DNA of 64,000 nt from Leishmania martiniquensis. Its lineage: Eukaryota; Euglenozoa; Kinetoplastea; Trypanosomatida; Trypanosomatidae. The notes below the pieces were generated by a model. The model ran no database searches and was not told where the DNA came from. It was given only the letters and a program-made list of their open reading frames with translations. Below are positions 32,869-45,640 of the stretch, in pieces (within the stretch, counting starts at the first letter, position 1; every line of letters starts with the position of its first letter). The DNA is taken from contig NC_090166.1 in the NCBI RefSeq assembly GCF_017916325.1, forward strand, positions 293,001 through 357,000, written 5' to 3'. Made by a program: the position numbers and the translations under genes.

Positions 32869-35800
32869 CGCTGCGCAAAATCGGACGGGGCTTGGGAAAA
32901 TGGGCGGAGTGAAGTGGGAGCTGATGTCGATGAGCGATGCGTACCTTTGATTCTCTTTCCGTCTGCTTTTATTTTTGTGTGTGCTCGGCAATAGTGGGAG
33001 ACAGCTGGTGAGCGGGATGGAAGCGCGAAATCTGCCCCGATAGACGCGGTGGTGTTGGTAAGGGTTTAAGGAACGGCGGGGTTCACCGGGAGGAGGAGGT
33101 GCTGCGAGAGATGAAGATGAGAAGAAAAAAGGTCCTCGCCTTCCCTCGGTGGGACCTAAAGGAAGCCGAAGGAGGCGGGGGCGCGTTCCTCTTCGCATTC
33201 TCTGTTGAGGTGGCACATGGGCGTCGCTGGCAGGGAGCTGGTGAGCACAAGGACTCTGGTTCTCAATCCACATCAGATAACCGTGAGGGCGTCGACGATT
33301 TGCGCCCACTCCAGAGGGCATGGGTGCAGGGGAGGAGGTGGAGAGGGTGTAGGTAGACGAGCGGGCACAGAAAAATTACCTCCACCCCACAAAGGTGTCC
33401 TCACATCACACTCGTGCATCTACCGCATGCCGCAGCGGAGATCGGGGGAATGAGAAGGCAGAGGACAGAGGATCTCTTCAAAAAGAGACGGAAACACAAA
33501 AAAGAAGCTCTTGTCCGCCGGCGAAAGAGGCGCCCACTTTGTCCGTCGCCCAGCACGCGGCGATACCGCCCACATGTCAGTTCCGAATGAAGTACCTTAG
33601 AACATCTGGCAGAAGACGCCTTCCATGTCCGAAATCATGTTCCAATGGGATAGCAGGGCACACGACATGGTCAGGCGAAAGGCCCGCCTACAACGCGCAG
33701 CGGTCAAGGAATAATAGGTTGCGCATACTCACAGAGAAAAAAAACAGCGAAGGCTGCGCAGAGTTGAGGCGTGCGGCCGGATGAGGAGAGCCGAAGACGA
33801 AGCAAACACAATAACATAAAAAGCCACCGCTGAGGCGGATTTGGCATCACACTTGGTGCACCTGTGAAGTGGACAGCATGTCTGAATACCCCCTCTCCTC
33901 TGCTCTCCTCCTGCTTCATCTTGCATCCACCATCGCTCATAAGTGGCAGACAACACGCCGTAGTGCAGAGAGGAGGGAGAGGCGAGGTGCCTCAGCGGTC
34001 CAGCGACTTAGCTCGGTATAAGAGGAACCTGTCCCGCCGACGTCAACTGTAGTGGCCGATCCCGCTTCGAGCGCGTGAGACGAGGAGACGCCGATTTTAC
34101 GAGAAGGCTAGGGCGATGTATCGATGCGCATGCCGGTGGTCATGCCCTTCCATGGCGTGGCGCCGATGTCATCTGAGCACTCACAAACACGCGCGCGACC
34201 CACCTGACAGACACATTGACGCTGGGAAGCGAGCATCCCCCGCTTCTAGAGTCTCCTGCCTGCTGGTGTGGGGCCACTCGAGTCGCACCACGGGACACAC
34301 GAGATGACGAACAGAAAAAGAGAGGCTTTGTGACGGCGCATTCGAGGGGGGAGACGGCACAGCCTGAGGGAGGAGGGGGGGCTAGACGGCGAGGCCTGTG
34401 TGATAGAAAGCATGTCACATCATGTTCTACGCCTCTCTCACGGAGCGACTGAAGCCATCGTAAGTAAAAAGGGAAAAAAGAAAACTGCCCGCAGGCGAGA
34501 TGACCGCTGCAAACTGCCCCGCTTCAGCTCACCGAAACGGCAAAGCGGGCAGACTGCCAGCCAAAAGGGTCTCTTCAGGCGCTTCGGGATGCCGCCCTCT
34601 GTTGCCCTTCTTTGCGTACGCATCTGGGTGCTCAGGCCCTCCCCTTGCCCGGCCACACGGCCCCCCACCCCCTACCCCCAACCAGCATCAAGCCGCCTCT
34701 CGCCGCCGCAAGGCAAGGGCTCGAGTATCACATCGATGCGCCCGAGAACAGTATAGAGACGAGGGAGTCAAGCCGCATCAGGGGGATAGGACGCGCAGCG
34801 CAGCAGTAAAGACAGAGGGGGGAAGATGTCAAGGCATCTGTAGGGGTCTTCTCTTCACCTTGTCTCGCATTCGTGACGGATGGCCACACAAATCGAAGAA
34901 GACTAAGCGTAGATAAGAAACACATCCACACGACAACAGCGCGCGTGAGCGCAGCGGGCGAAGACGCTGAGGAGACGCCCAATGGAGAGCGAGGCGGGGA
35001 AAACGATAAGCTTGAGCCGGAGAACAAAGACAGATGAGGTGGTCATCTGTCCGCTCGAGGGGACGAGGGAGAAGAGCCGAGGGCCCACGAAGCAGCCAAC
35101 AGACCGAGAAAAACGGGGGAGGGGGGAGAGAGCGAATGGCCGAGCTCCTCATGGCGACGAGGAGACGGCCCACAGGGGAGGACCGCATACAAAGAAACAG
35201 AAGACGAAAGAAAAACGCGCCTAAAGAATAGGCCATCAGCGCCAACACTGTGGCGGTAAGTGGCGACCGGGCAGGCGAAGCGCTGACAGCGGCAAAAGAG
35301 TTTCAGACGAAGTTTCCAAAACGCAAAACAAAGAAGCCGAAGCGCTACGCTTCACACACGAAGGGGATGGGGAAGCGGACAATGAGGAACGACGGGGCAT
35401 GCGCAGCTCATCGCCACACACTCGCGCCGCAGCCCCACTGCCTCCACACATATCACAGAAACGTCACCTCGATGCGATTTCGGTCCAGAAGCGATTTCGC
35501 AGCAACAGCGAAAACAAACACCAAACAAAAAAAAAGCAGCGTGTGCGGTGGGCGCCGTCACAACACTCGGCGACACACACGCCATGACACGGCAGCAACG
35601 CGCAGGCGGCCCACAACAAAAGACAACACATACTGAAGCCTCACCCGCGCCCTCCGCATACGATAAAGACCGCCAACGAACGGTGAGTCGTTGACCCCCC
35701 ACCCACACACACACCACTCCACTAGTCGCCTACACCAAGCGTGTGCTTCCATCGAGCTTTGCCGTGCGGACCCGCACCATAACATCAAGAAAAGCGATAC

Positions 35801-36231
35801 CGAAATCTCCATCGCTGCTTGCAACAAGGCGTGAGAACTTCGTTTCCTTTCTCTTCGCCACCACTTCCTGTTCTCGCTTCCCATTACTAAGGTGCGAGGG
35901 ATCGATCGTGCTTCAGCCACATCTCCACGGTGCCCCCATGCAGCCGCAGCCGACAGCTTTTCCTGAGCGTTCACAAACTTCGGCGGCAGCTCCATTGCGC
36001 CTTCACCAGCAGGGCTTTGGGTGCACACCTTCCTGTGCACTTCACTCTCTTTTCGAGAAGGCGGTGCTACCCGCAAGTCGTACCTCACAATCCGTTCACA
36101 GCAGCCGGTAACACAAAGCTGCACCTCCAACTCACGCCCAAGTGACCCCGCCACTCTTTGGCGTTAGAGAAGCGCATTTCCTCAGCCCTCACCACGTAGA
36201 ACCTTCAGAGCCGCTCACGACACACGTATCT
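32869..36231. other. Gene-poor region
   Basis: About 3.4 kb with no supportable gene. A minus frame at 35558-36154 has no ATG start (GTG) and no domain. The part 33,200-34,400 has balanced composition like a decayed dispersed repeat; 34,800-35,250 is purine-rich. Confidence 0.5.
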
Positions 36232-37005
36232 AAGTTCCATCCAGTGTAGTGGTAGCTGAGCCGCTCGGCGGGAGAGCGTATTTGCGCTTGCGAGTGGCGG
36301 CTCACGCGTGCCTGGACACTCAGACGCACATTGCGAGCGAGGACAAGCGGTATCAGCGCAGACTGCGTGGGCGACCACGGGCAGCCGGAGGCGTACAGAT
36401 GACGGTGCTGGTCGCCGCCAAGCGCGTGAATGTTCTGGGCACTCGCGTGAGAGCTGGCACCCGCCGCACTGATACCATCGCGGTCGGGACTCGATGGCCT
36501 CGGCACGTTCGCCATCCCCAGCCGGCTCAGGTACTCGTTCGGGTACTCCTTCGCGAGGTCCCACACGAGTGAAGCAACCTCATCGACATGCTCCAGGGCG
36601 TTATGGAAAATTCGCTGGTGCGAACGCAAGTGCATCCGCGAGGCGATGGCCCGCACGATCAGGCCAATGTAGTTGACAAGAAAGGCGAGGCAGTAGTAGC
36701 GGGTCTTCGCCTCCAGCAGCCCAAGGGTGAAGAGCACCGACGCCGTGCGATCCATCATGCGCCACCGCTGCCTCCTGTGACTCGTGCTGCGCACGTCAGA
36801 ATCCGAGTCGTCTTGCGGCTCCTCCGCAACGTCAGAGCCGAGGCTCAGGTGGCGCCTCTTGTCGTAGTCGATGAAGCCGCCACCGTCGCTGAAATGGGCC
36901 TCCTTCCACAGCGTCAGGCAGTGCAGCAGCAGCTGCGTGTGGCTGATGGTCAAGATGCAGTATCGCCCGGCGAGCCCGGTCACCTTGTCCACATGCGCTG
37001 TGGTG
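36232..37005 (-). pseudogene. Internal fragment of the MGN-family gene (no 5' or 3' end)
   Basis: The 774 bases match 55581-56354 of the intact array gene, corresponding to about residues 194-451, with no indel and no stop, but both ends are missing. Similarity starts abruptly at GTGGTG (37005) and stops abruptly at AAGTTCC (36232). Its first variable block (36570-36681) is the type found in the copy at 48068-49971, whereas the end near 36232 (SYHYTGW) is the type of the copy at 55025-56932. The reading frame continues to a stop at 36189 in unrelated sequence. It cannot encode a complete family member; it could be debris or a donor for conversion. Confidence 0.88.
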
Positions 37006-40000
37006 AACAACTCTTGAGAGGCAAGGAGATGACTAACAGAAGCGAGAAAAAATAGCTTTGTTGGCGGCGCTCGTAACCGTGAGCCGGGCAGGGTGCGCCG
37101 TGGAACTGCTCGTCGCCTTCATCTGAGTCACTTCGTCTTTGGCGCTGCTGCTGTTTCTTGGAGCACCGCTCAACCGCCCAAAAGGGTCGGTTACAGGCCC
37201 CCCCGCAGTGGATTCTTCCCTTTTTCTCTTCACAAGAGTCTCCCTCAGCGTTCGCCGATGCCGACGTTGTGATCATCGCCGTGACTCGTGAGCAGGCAGC
37301 TCAGAGGCCGTCGACCGTCGTGCTTGCTGGCGGAATCGTACTTTCCCAAGAGAGCGACAGGGGCGTGGTTCGCCTGATGCTGTTGCTCATTTGGCCGTGT
37401 GGATACGGGTTCGTCAAGAACATTCCCAATGGTGAGTATCTGTGCGGATGCCGTCAGACTTGCAAGACGCGGCGATCGTACACCGTGCCGCTCACCTCCG
37501 CTCCGCTGTCCCAGCCACCACTGGAGGACGCACCCGGGGACCTCCAAGAGAGAGGGTCCCTCACCTGCCTTGGGCAATGTGAACTTTCGACTGCTCTGAA
37601 AATCATTTCCTATGCATGTTGGGGGGAGAGTGAGAGTAACCGGACAGACTGATGCGGCGAGTGGCACGGCAGCGGATGTGTCTCCCATACATGCAGAGAA
37701 GCAGTGAACGCAGCAGCGATAGTGCGGGCGAACGGGTGGGCGGAAAAGACGGAGAGATTGCAATGCCAAAAAAAAATAGAAGCGAAAGAGCGCACCCCAG
37801 AGGTGCCTCGCGTGCTCTCAAAGCACCTGTTGGTCAAGTCTGCCGTTGGTCAGCGCTGTGGTCCATGTGTGAGGAGGTGTGTATTTGTGGGGTGTTGGTG
37901 CGCGGTGGGGCTTCCCAAGAGCAAAGAGGGGGACGCGAGCAAAAAAGGATGCAGCGAGGAGGCGGTGGGAGGCACGGATGTGACTTCAACGCAGGCGCGT
38001 GTTCAGTCCTTACCCTCTTTGATGGGGCTGTCATGCGCTCTCAATACCCAGCAGTGAAGTTGCTGGTCTACGCATAGTTTCTAAAAAAGAATGTAGACTT
38101 GGAGGATGCACCGCAGTCTGGCAGAGCTTTTTTTTAAGAGAGAAAGACATCCCCAGGGGCCGCTGTGTATTGTGGCGGAGGCGCTTGGGTGTTCTCCGTG
38201 TCGAGCGAGCACATACATAAGATGCTTCAGCCCACTCCCGTTTTTTATATATTATTATTACAGGGAGGGAATCGACGAACCAACAGCGAAGGACGGAGAG
38301 AACCGAACGAGCAAAAAAAAACAGCAAAGTGAACGCGAGCAAAAAGGGGTGCTGCGCGCACGTGCACATCCGCCTCTTTTGATAAACACTCATGTCCACT
38401 GCGGATGATAAACGAAGAGAAGAAACGACCCTCCCGCTGCCTTCCCACACACCGTATGTGCTGCTGCTGCTGCGGTTGCCGCGCTGTCGCTTCTCGAGGC
38501 GGTCATGTGAACGGCATCTGGGAAGCCGAGAGCGTGTTAAGAAAACGTGGCAGGCGCGGTGTCCCATTGAGTTATGCCGGAGAGACTATCACCGTATCCC
38601 TCAGCGGAGTGAAGAAAAAAAGTGTCGGCGAGCAGTGGAAAGAGAAAAGAGACGCACCTGCGCACCTGGTGCTTCATCCTTGCTGTGCGCAGCGAAGACA
38701 CGCGGGTGATAGACAGGCGAAATAGGGGAGAGGGAGAGAGAAGACGTGACGCATCAATGACCTAAAGGAAATATAAAACGAATAAAAGAGACATCAACCA
38801 CAAAAGGGGAAGAGAGAGAGGCAGATCTGAAAAAAAAACACGGGACAGTTCCAAAGTCAAACAGAAACAAAATAAAGAGAGAGCACGTGAGAGGCTGGGA
38901 CAGCTTGCGTCGCCGCGCCAAGGGTATTTCTTTACCCATAGGCGTCTCTCAGTCGCCATGCTCGAAAGACAGGACTGAGAAAAGGCACCCAAACGTCTCG
39001 ATCACGCAAAGATAATTGTCTAAAAAAAACTGTCGTCCTGACATTAGCAGAGCACACATGCACACAGAGATAAAGTAAGAGAGGAAAGGAGAGGGAAGAT
39101 GATGAAAAAAAAGGTGCGCTAATCGATTGAAGAGTCCGAAGATCCGTGAGAAGCGAACAACGAAAAGATGAAGTCCAACAGCCGATGGCACACATACCCC
39201 CCTCAAGGGGGGAGGGAGCATGTACGCAGAGAGGCTATTCACTAGAAAAATCGGCAGCGCTAAGAGTGCTGTAAGCCTTCACATCACACCAACCAAGAGG
39301 GCTGCAGACTTCTATATATGTGTGTATATATATATGCATATATGTACATCATAGGCCCTCCTCGAAAGGCACAACGACGCACGCACGATGAACACACAAA
39401 GTGACCAAGAAATGGGCTTATATATATATATATCATCCTGCATAGTCATCGATGAAGTCAAGCACGAGGTTGGCGAGAAGGTGGCGTGGCGACTCACCGC
39501 ACCACCTATCGGAGGCTGCCGCTTCAAAGGCACGACGCGACCGCAGACGCGCAACATCGAGAGTACATAGGAAGAGAGTCGTACAAACGATTTCGAAAAG
39601 CTATACAACAACACTAGAAAAGGGCGTCAGCTTGTTTTATATCTTTCTGCTTGGCACACCTAGCCCAAACAGAGCTTCAGACGCTGTCCGCAAAGTAACA
39701 CAAGTTAATTTACACCACCGGCAGACGCTCACAGCTTCAATAATTAAGTGACACCAGTACCCGGTAACCAACTCTGAGGCTCGGGATAACGGCCTTCGCT
39801 ACCCCGTCACATATGAAGGGAGCATGCGCCACCGGCATGCCGCAAGATGCGCTTTGCTGCAGAAAACGGAGCACCGTTCTAACACAAAAGGCGAAAAAAA
39901 CGACAGCGTTGACACAGCTGAAAAAAAAAAACAAAGAAAAAAATCGCTGCGGTGCAGCCCACCGCATATAAGTCCACCATCTGACTGCCACCATCCATCC

Positions 40001-40731
40001 TGGTCCGAAAGACGGAAACAAATTCCATAAAAACCTCCACAGACGTCCACACACAGGCAGCCACAGCTCGCCCGCATCTCCAGGAGTGTCGTCGAGTCCG
40101 GGGTACACAGGCCGCCGGCACCCGGCATCCCGCCGCGCACCTTCGGCGCCCTCGGCACAGCGAGCGGCCATCGTGCTCGCCTGCCACCGATGGCACCGAG
40201 GGCGTCTCTGCATCGCCTGCCCGCGGAAGCAGCGTCGAGCGCTGCTGCCGCCGTGGGGTGGCCGGCAACAGCAGAACCAAAGAGTACCTGAGTCTCGGGC
40301 GGGAAGCAGCAGGGGCTGCGCCTCAATGCGCGCGTGCCACACAGCACGACGCAGCGCTCGTGGTCAAGCGCGGGTTCGCACACGACGAGCGAGACATACC
40401 GAGAGAAGCGGCGGCGCCTCTGCACCCGTATGTGGCAGAGTGCACACTTCTCTCGACCTCATAGAGAACCCCATGACGCTCAGAGCAGCAGGCATGCTCA
40501 GAAAGAATAAAGAAGAGCAGCTAGAGCGGGCAGCGGAGAGCAGCATCGGCAGCACACGTGCGACGCATCGAGCCTCTGCGCCTACCGCGGGGTCGCACCA
40601 CGCAGCGGGGATGAGGAGAGCGTAGCTGCGGCAACAGCGGCACAGGAGGGGACGAAGGCACTGGCGCTTATCACATCTACATCGGAAGAAGGAAGAATAA
40701 CAAACGTAAGAGTCGATGCTGCACATGTGCC
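37006..40731. other. Region between the gene fragment and the array, with array 3' flank
   Basis: No gene seen from 37006 to 40033. It contains TA-rich patches (39311-39346, 39419-39433), unusual in this GC-rich window. From 40034 rightward it is array sequence: the shared 40034-40261 element, then 470 bp of 3' flank common to the copies at 40732 and 48068. Confidence 0.6.
39419..39433. repeat. (TA)n microsatellite
   Basis: Perfect TA run; a second TA/TG-rich patch lies at 39311-39346. Confidence 0.85.
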
Positions 40732-42637
40732 TTAGCCCTCCATATGCTTGCGCAGAACAGAGGCCATGATGTGCCACTCGCTCGAGTCAGAGCCGTAAAT
40801 ACCGATAGCCAGCTTTCTCAGTTTATAACACAGCCTTTCATTGGCAATACCATAAGTCGCTTTTTGTAAGATGGTGGAGAGGAACAGTGAGGCGATAACA
40901 AGGGCGAACGCCTCCTCAAGGCAGAGCGCGACAAACGTGCGCTCATCGCTGAGGTCGAGGTCTGTGTTGATCTGGCGCCGCTTCTTGATGAGCTTCTCTT
41001 CGCACTGCTTAATCCGCTCCTCCTGCTTCCGGGCCGCAGCACTGTCCTCCGATGCACGGGAGCTGAGGAAACGACTCCGCGTCGCGGCATCGCCTTCCTC
41101 CGGAAATCTTACAGATACACTGCCCCGGTGCTCATCCGCCTCTGCCACTCTTGGAGGCAAAGAAAGCTCATCGTGCTCCGCCATGATGGAATAGTGTGCC
41201 CACGTGCTCCTCCGAGGTACGAACCTCGGCAACGACCTTCGAAGCATGTGCAGGCTGCACCCAGGCACAATGACAAGACCAGTATCGAAGTTCCACTCCG
41301 TGTAGTAATAGGTAAGCCGCTCGGCGGGAGAGCGTATTTGCGCTTGCGAGTGGCGGCTCACGCGTGCCTGGACACTCAGACGCACATTGCGAGCGAGGAC
41401 AAGCGGTATCAGCGCAGACTGCGTGGGCGACCACGGGCAGCCGGAGGCGTACAGATGACGGTGCTGGTCGCCGCCAAGCGCGTGAATGTTCTGGGCACTC
41501 GCGTGAGAGCTGGCACCCGCCGCACTGATACCATCGCGGTCGGGACTCGATGGCCTCGGCACGTTCGCCATCCCCAGCCGGCTCAGGTACTCGTTCGGGT
41601 ACTCCTTCGCGAGGTCCCACACGAGCACGCTCGCCATCTCCAGGTGCTCCACAATGTTCGCGTGCACCCGATTAATCTTCCTCTGCTCCGTCAGCCCAGC
41701 GTAGCACCGCATCATCAGCGCGGCGTAGCTGATGAGGAAGGCGAGGCAGTAGTAGCGGGTCTTCGCCTCCAGCAGCCCAAGGGTGAAGAGCACCGACGCC
41801 GTGCGATCCATCATGCGCCACCGCTGCCTCCTGTGACTCGTGCTGCGCACGTCAGAATCCGAGTCGTCTTGCGGCTCCTCCGCAACGTCAGAGCCGAGGC
41901 TCAGGTGGCGCCTCTTGTCGTAGTCGATGAAGCCGCCACCGTCGCTGAAATGGGCCTCCTTCCACAGCGTCAGGCAGTGCAGCAGCAGCTGCGTGTGGCT
42001 GATGGTCAAGATGCAGTATCGCCCGGCGAGCCCGGTCACCTTGTCCACATGCGCTGTGGTGGCGAGTTGCTTCAGGTACGTGTGCGCAATGTCAGCAAGC
42101 AGTCGGTAGTAGCTGATCACGTGAATCAGGTCCCCGTCAAGAGGCAGGTGGATGTCAACTACCTTGGCACCGAGCGCGGACTGTGCACCGTTTGTCCGTG
42201 CGTCCGCCTGCTCCCCTGGGCCACCACCATCGCCGCCGCCGCCGCCTGGCAGCAGGTCTTCCTCATACTCGCACCCGCCAGCCGCACCCTCCGCGGGGTC
42301 AGCTGCGCCGCCCACACTGCTGCAAAGACGCTCCTCCGCTCCGCCTGGTCGGACGGATCCAGCGGCCCACCGAAGGCCGCGTCGGCGCCCGCCTGCCTCC
42401 CCGCACCCTCCTTCGGCGGCGGCGCAGCGTCGGCCTCGGGGCCAGCGCCGCACCCCTCCGCAGCGCCGCGTTTGTGAGCGTGTCCCAGAAACGCCGCCCG
42501 GGGTGCCGCGTCAGAGCCTGCACAAAGTACACCTCCGACACCGTGAAGCGGCCCTCTTGCGCCGCCTTCACGCCGCGGTAGAACACTTCCGGGTGCCCCT
42601 TGCCCTCCTTGGGCACCGACGACTGTCTATTCCCCAT
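40732..42637 (-). pseudogene. MGN-family gene, array copy with two homopolymer frameshifts
   Basis: Starts at the ATG at 42637 with [12 protein letters not shown] and would encode about 635 aa, but is 2 nt shorter than the intact copy at 55025-56932. One G is lost in a minus-strand G run (42453-42456, four instead of five) after about residue 62. One T is lost in a T run (42324-42326, three instead of four). The two losses do not restore the frame. The remainder stays open to 40732. Variable block 1 (41626-41737) is identical in type to the intact copy. Block 2 (41105-41314) is partly related to it. The C-terminal block is its own, with the last residues (GSDSSEWHI) shared with the intact copy. 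It could be a pseudogene, a phase-off allele or a sequencing artefact. Confidence 0.8.
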
Positions 42638-44052
42638 GCAGCCGCGGCCACGTGGAGCGGAGCCACACCTGCAGGCAGGGGCGTAAAGCGGGAGTGCACA
42701 GATGTGGTCGGCGATGGCGCCCGTGCAGTGTCCGGTGGGAGGGGAAGAGAGAGTGCCTTGGACGCCAGAGGAAGAGCTGGGCGGGATGGGGAGGGCGACG
42801 GAAAAGAAAAACCAGAGCCGAGTGGGGATCCTTCTGGAGGCCGGGGCCCAATGCAGCGAAGGGCGGGGGGACAACGAGGGGCGTGCGTGAGGGTTGGATG
42901 GAGGCATGGCACAGATGCCTCACGAAGAGGGGAGGGCATGAGAGGCCGCCGCCACAGCAGCACAGCAACGACACGGCGCCCCAGGAGTTGCGCCACCGCG
43001 CATCCCAACCCGACGCTCGCCTGGGCGAGTGCCGCACAGCTGCGGCTCGGCCCACGTGCAGCTGAGCAAGCAGCCTTGTGGGCCCGGCGCTCTGCGTATG
43101 GGCTGCTGGTGCCTGCCGAGTACGCCACGGCGCCGGAGCGGCGGACACAGAGCGAGGCGGGCCGTAGTCCAGCACACGCGCTCAAGTGCACATCCTCATC
43201 GGATCTGCGCGCCAGCCCAGCCGCCACGGCCACGGGCACCGGAGAGAGGCCTACGCAGGCGGCGTCGAGCACCGCCAGCGGAGCGCCGCCGAGAGGGAGG
43301 CACACGCACAAATCGACGATGAGACAGCGAACACCGCGAGAATGCACGCCGGTGCCGGAGGAGGGGAGAGCGGGAGGCAGGGAGAGCAGGACGGCGCGCA
43401 CACAGACGAGGCAGGGGCGCACGAGCAGTGCGTGCCAGCGCCCTGAAGCGGCCACCTACGCGCAGCGAGAGGCCGCAGAGCACCAGAGCGCGCGCAAGCG
43501 AGAGCAGTCGAGCAGCAGGTAGGGGAAAGACACAGCGCAGAGAGCCCGGCAGACGGCATGCCGCGACCGCCCGCAGCACAGCCAGGAAGCCTTTTCCTCT
43601 GCGCGCAGGAGGTGCAAGAGCAGCAGGCCCGGAGACATCCAGCACGCCGTCGGGGGCGCGGAGCCAGTGAGAGGAGCAGCGGCAGTCGCAGCGCCAGCGC
43701 GCCCCGTCGCGGTCAGGCGCACACCCCGCGCGTACGCCGTCGCAGAAGACCCACACGGGTGCCGAGGGCAGCAGGGCAGCGAGCAGGCACAGCACGCGGC
43801 CGGGTAGCGAGAGGGGAAGTGACAGCGCGACACGCAAGCGGCACACGGGTGCAAGCACCGGCGCTCGCAGCTCTCCCCCTCTCACCAGCTTCTCCCCTCA
43901 GACGCCATCGTGCGTAGGCAGACGGGGACAGGGAGGGGGGGCGCAGCAATGAGAGGCAGCCGCAGAGGAGAGGGCGCAGAGAAAAAAAGAGACGGAACGC
44001 GCGCCGTGTACCGCGAGCGACCCTCCGAAGCGCTGCGAGAATGCGCTTCACA
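42638..44052. other. Upstream region of the array gene in unit 1
   Basis: GC-rich sequence repeated in all three units; no separate gene is convincing. All three units share it, with single-base changes in G runs (for example 43361-43375). On the minus strand CCTGCCTGCAG about 31 nt above the ATG is the likely splice acceptor. Confidence 0.6.
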
Positions 44053-45640
44053 TCAGGAGCGGGTCAGGCGACTCGCAGCCACGAAGCGCCTTCACCATGT
44101 TCCCCAGACTCTGCGCCAGCGGCAGCATCACCGCCAGTGACCCTCTGCCCTGATGCAGCTCCGCCGCGAGAAGGTGAGCAGCATAGCTGGCCACCACCAT
44201 AGCCCCCTCATCTCAGCGCGGCAGAGCTAGCGCGTGCTCATCGCTCAGAGAATGCCCGCCCTCGCGGTGCGCCTCCGCTGCACGCATCCTCTATGCGCCC
44301 CTTCACGAGCGCAGGGCGCTGCGGGGGTCTCACGGAACTCACAGCATCCCCAGAGTGCTCCTTGGGGAGAGGCGTTCCTCACCAATCCTTCTCCTCGGGG
44401 CACCAGCACCGCGGGTGTGGAGCCTCGTCGGTCGCGTGCCCATTTCCGCTCCCTCTGCCATCGTGCACATCCCCGGGGAACACACTGAGCACAGCTCTCT
44501 CGCGCGCGTGCGCCAGCTGCATCCAGGCACAACAAGAAGCACGGGTGCTCGATGCCAGGAGATGGGCCGGCAGCCCACGCGCTCTGCAGGGAGAGAAGAC
44601 CTGCACATAGGCAACGCCACCCGCGCTCTCCTCTAGGCGGAGGCAAACGTTCCGTGCAGCTGCCGTTGGGATGAGCGCCCACTCGCTGGGTCTCTAAGAA
44701 GCGCCTGGCCTGCAGGGGCTTCGAGGGTCATCGCCGGTGAGGTGCAGTGACCGTCGCGCACTCGAGTCGGAGCAAGACCTCCCAGCGGTGAGCGGCGCCT
44801 CGACCGCGTCCGAGGTCGACTGCGGCACGTGCGCGACAACGCGCTCGCCGACATACCCCTCTGGGAAATCGCTGGCAGTCCTCCACATGGGCGCCAGGGC
44901 GGCATCCGAGAGCTCCAGCGCACTCACATGCACCACCCTCTGCATGCGGGGTCTTGCCGTGCCTCTGACCGTCCCTGCTGCCGCGTGCGTCTCCACAGCA
45001 GCGGCGACCGTCACTCGTCAAGTCTTCTAGCCGTCGATACACACGCCGCTGCCGCCGAGGCCCTCCGCAGTGTCGCACTGCGCACTAGCACTCCAGTGCG
45101 GCGCGTGGGAAGGCGACAGTAACGCGCAGCTAGGATCGCAAGCTTCTCGGTGTGGCGAGCAGCGGCAGGTGCGCCGGGGCGATATTCGCCAGCAGCCAGA
45201 GGAAGCCCAAGGAATCTATCAGGTGGCCGCCGAAAGGCACATGAATCGTCGCGGGGGTTGCCTTCCGCGCTTGCTGAGCCGCCTCTAGGGGGCAGGAGGG
45301 GCTGTCACCTGGGCATCGAGACGAGCGCATTCCGCACTTTCAACGGACGCACAAAGGCCTCCGCCGACCCCCGCCGCAACCGCACGGGGCACACCGAGCC
45401 GGCGCCGATTTCTTTCCTGCCCCTTCGTTCCTTCAGGCGTTGAAGATGCCCGCATGCAAGCACGGACTGCAGAGCTTCTCCACAGAGCACGTCAGCCGGC
45501 GCCAGCGCGTCCCAGCACTCTCGGCCAGGGTGCTCTTCTAGTGCATCCCCGAGGTGCAGCTCCGCCATCGTGAGGCAGGCCTGCGAAGCGCTGTGACGCC
45601 TGCGTAGAGGGGGTCTTGCGGGCCAGCCCCACACCAGAAG
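44053..45640 (-). pseudogene. Old decayed relative of the MGN family (relic in unit 1)
   Basis: Translations in shifting minus frames line up in order with the intact proteins. Near 45612 PLYAGVTALRR matches the VFYRGVKAA segment. At about 45571 LTMAELHLGDALEEHPGRE matches [19 protein letters not shown]. At 45249-45133 TIHVPFGGHLIDSLGFLWLL matches [20 protein letters not shown]. At 44930-44800 HVSALELSDAALAPMW and VVAHVPQS match [16 protein letters not shown] and VMANVPRP. Near 44680 WALIPTAAARNV matches [12 protein letters not shown]. At 44548-44440 LLVVPGCSWRTR matches [12 protein letters not shown]. The end (44205-44053) resembles the C-terminus of the 61944 gene. Multiple frameshifts make it non-functional, and no start was found. 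Confidence 0.8.

Noticed and set aside
35558..36154. 198-codon minus frame next to the gene fragment
   Set aside because: Starts with GTG, no domain, and no similarity to the missing 3' end of the family gene.
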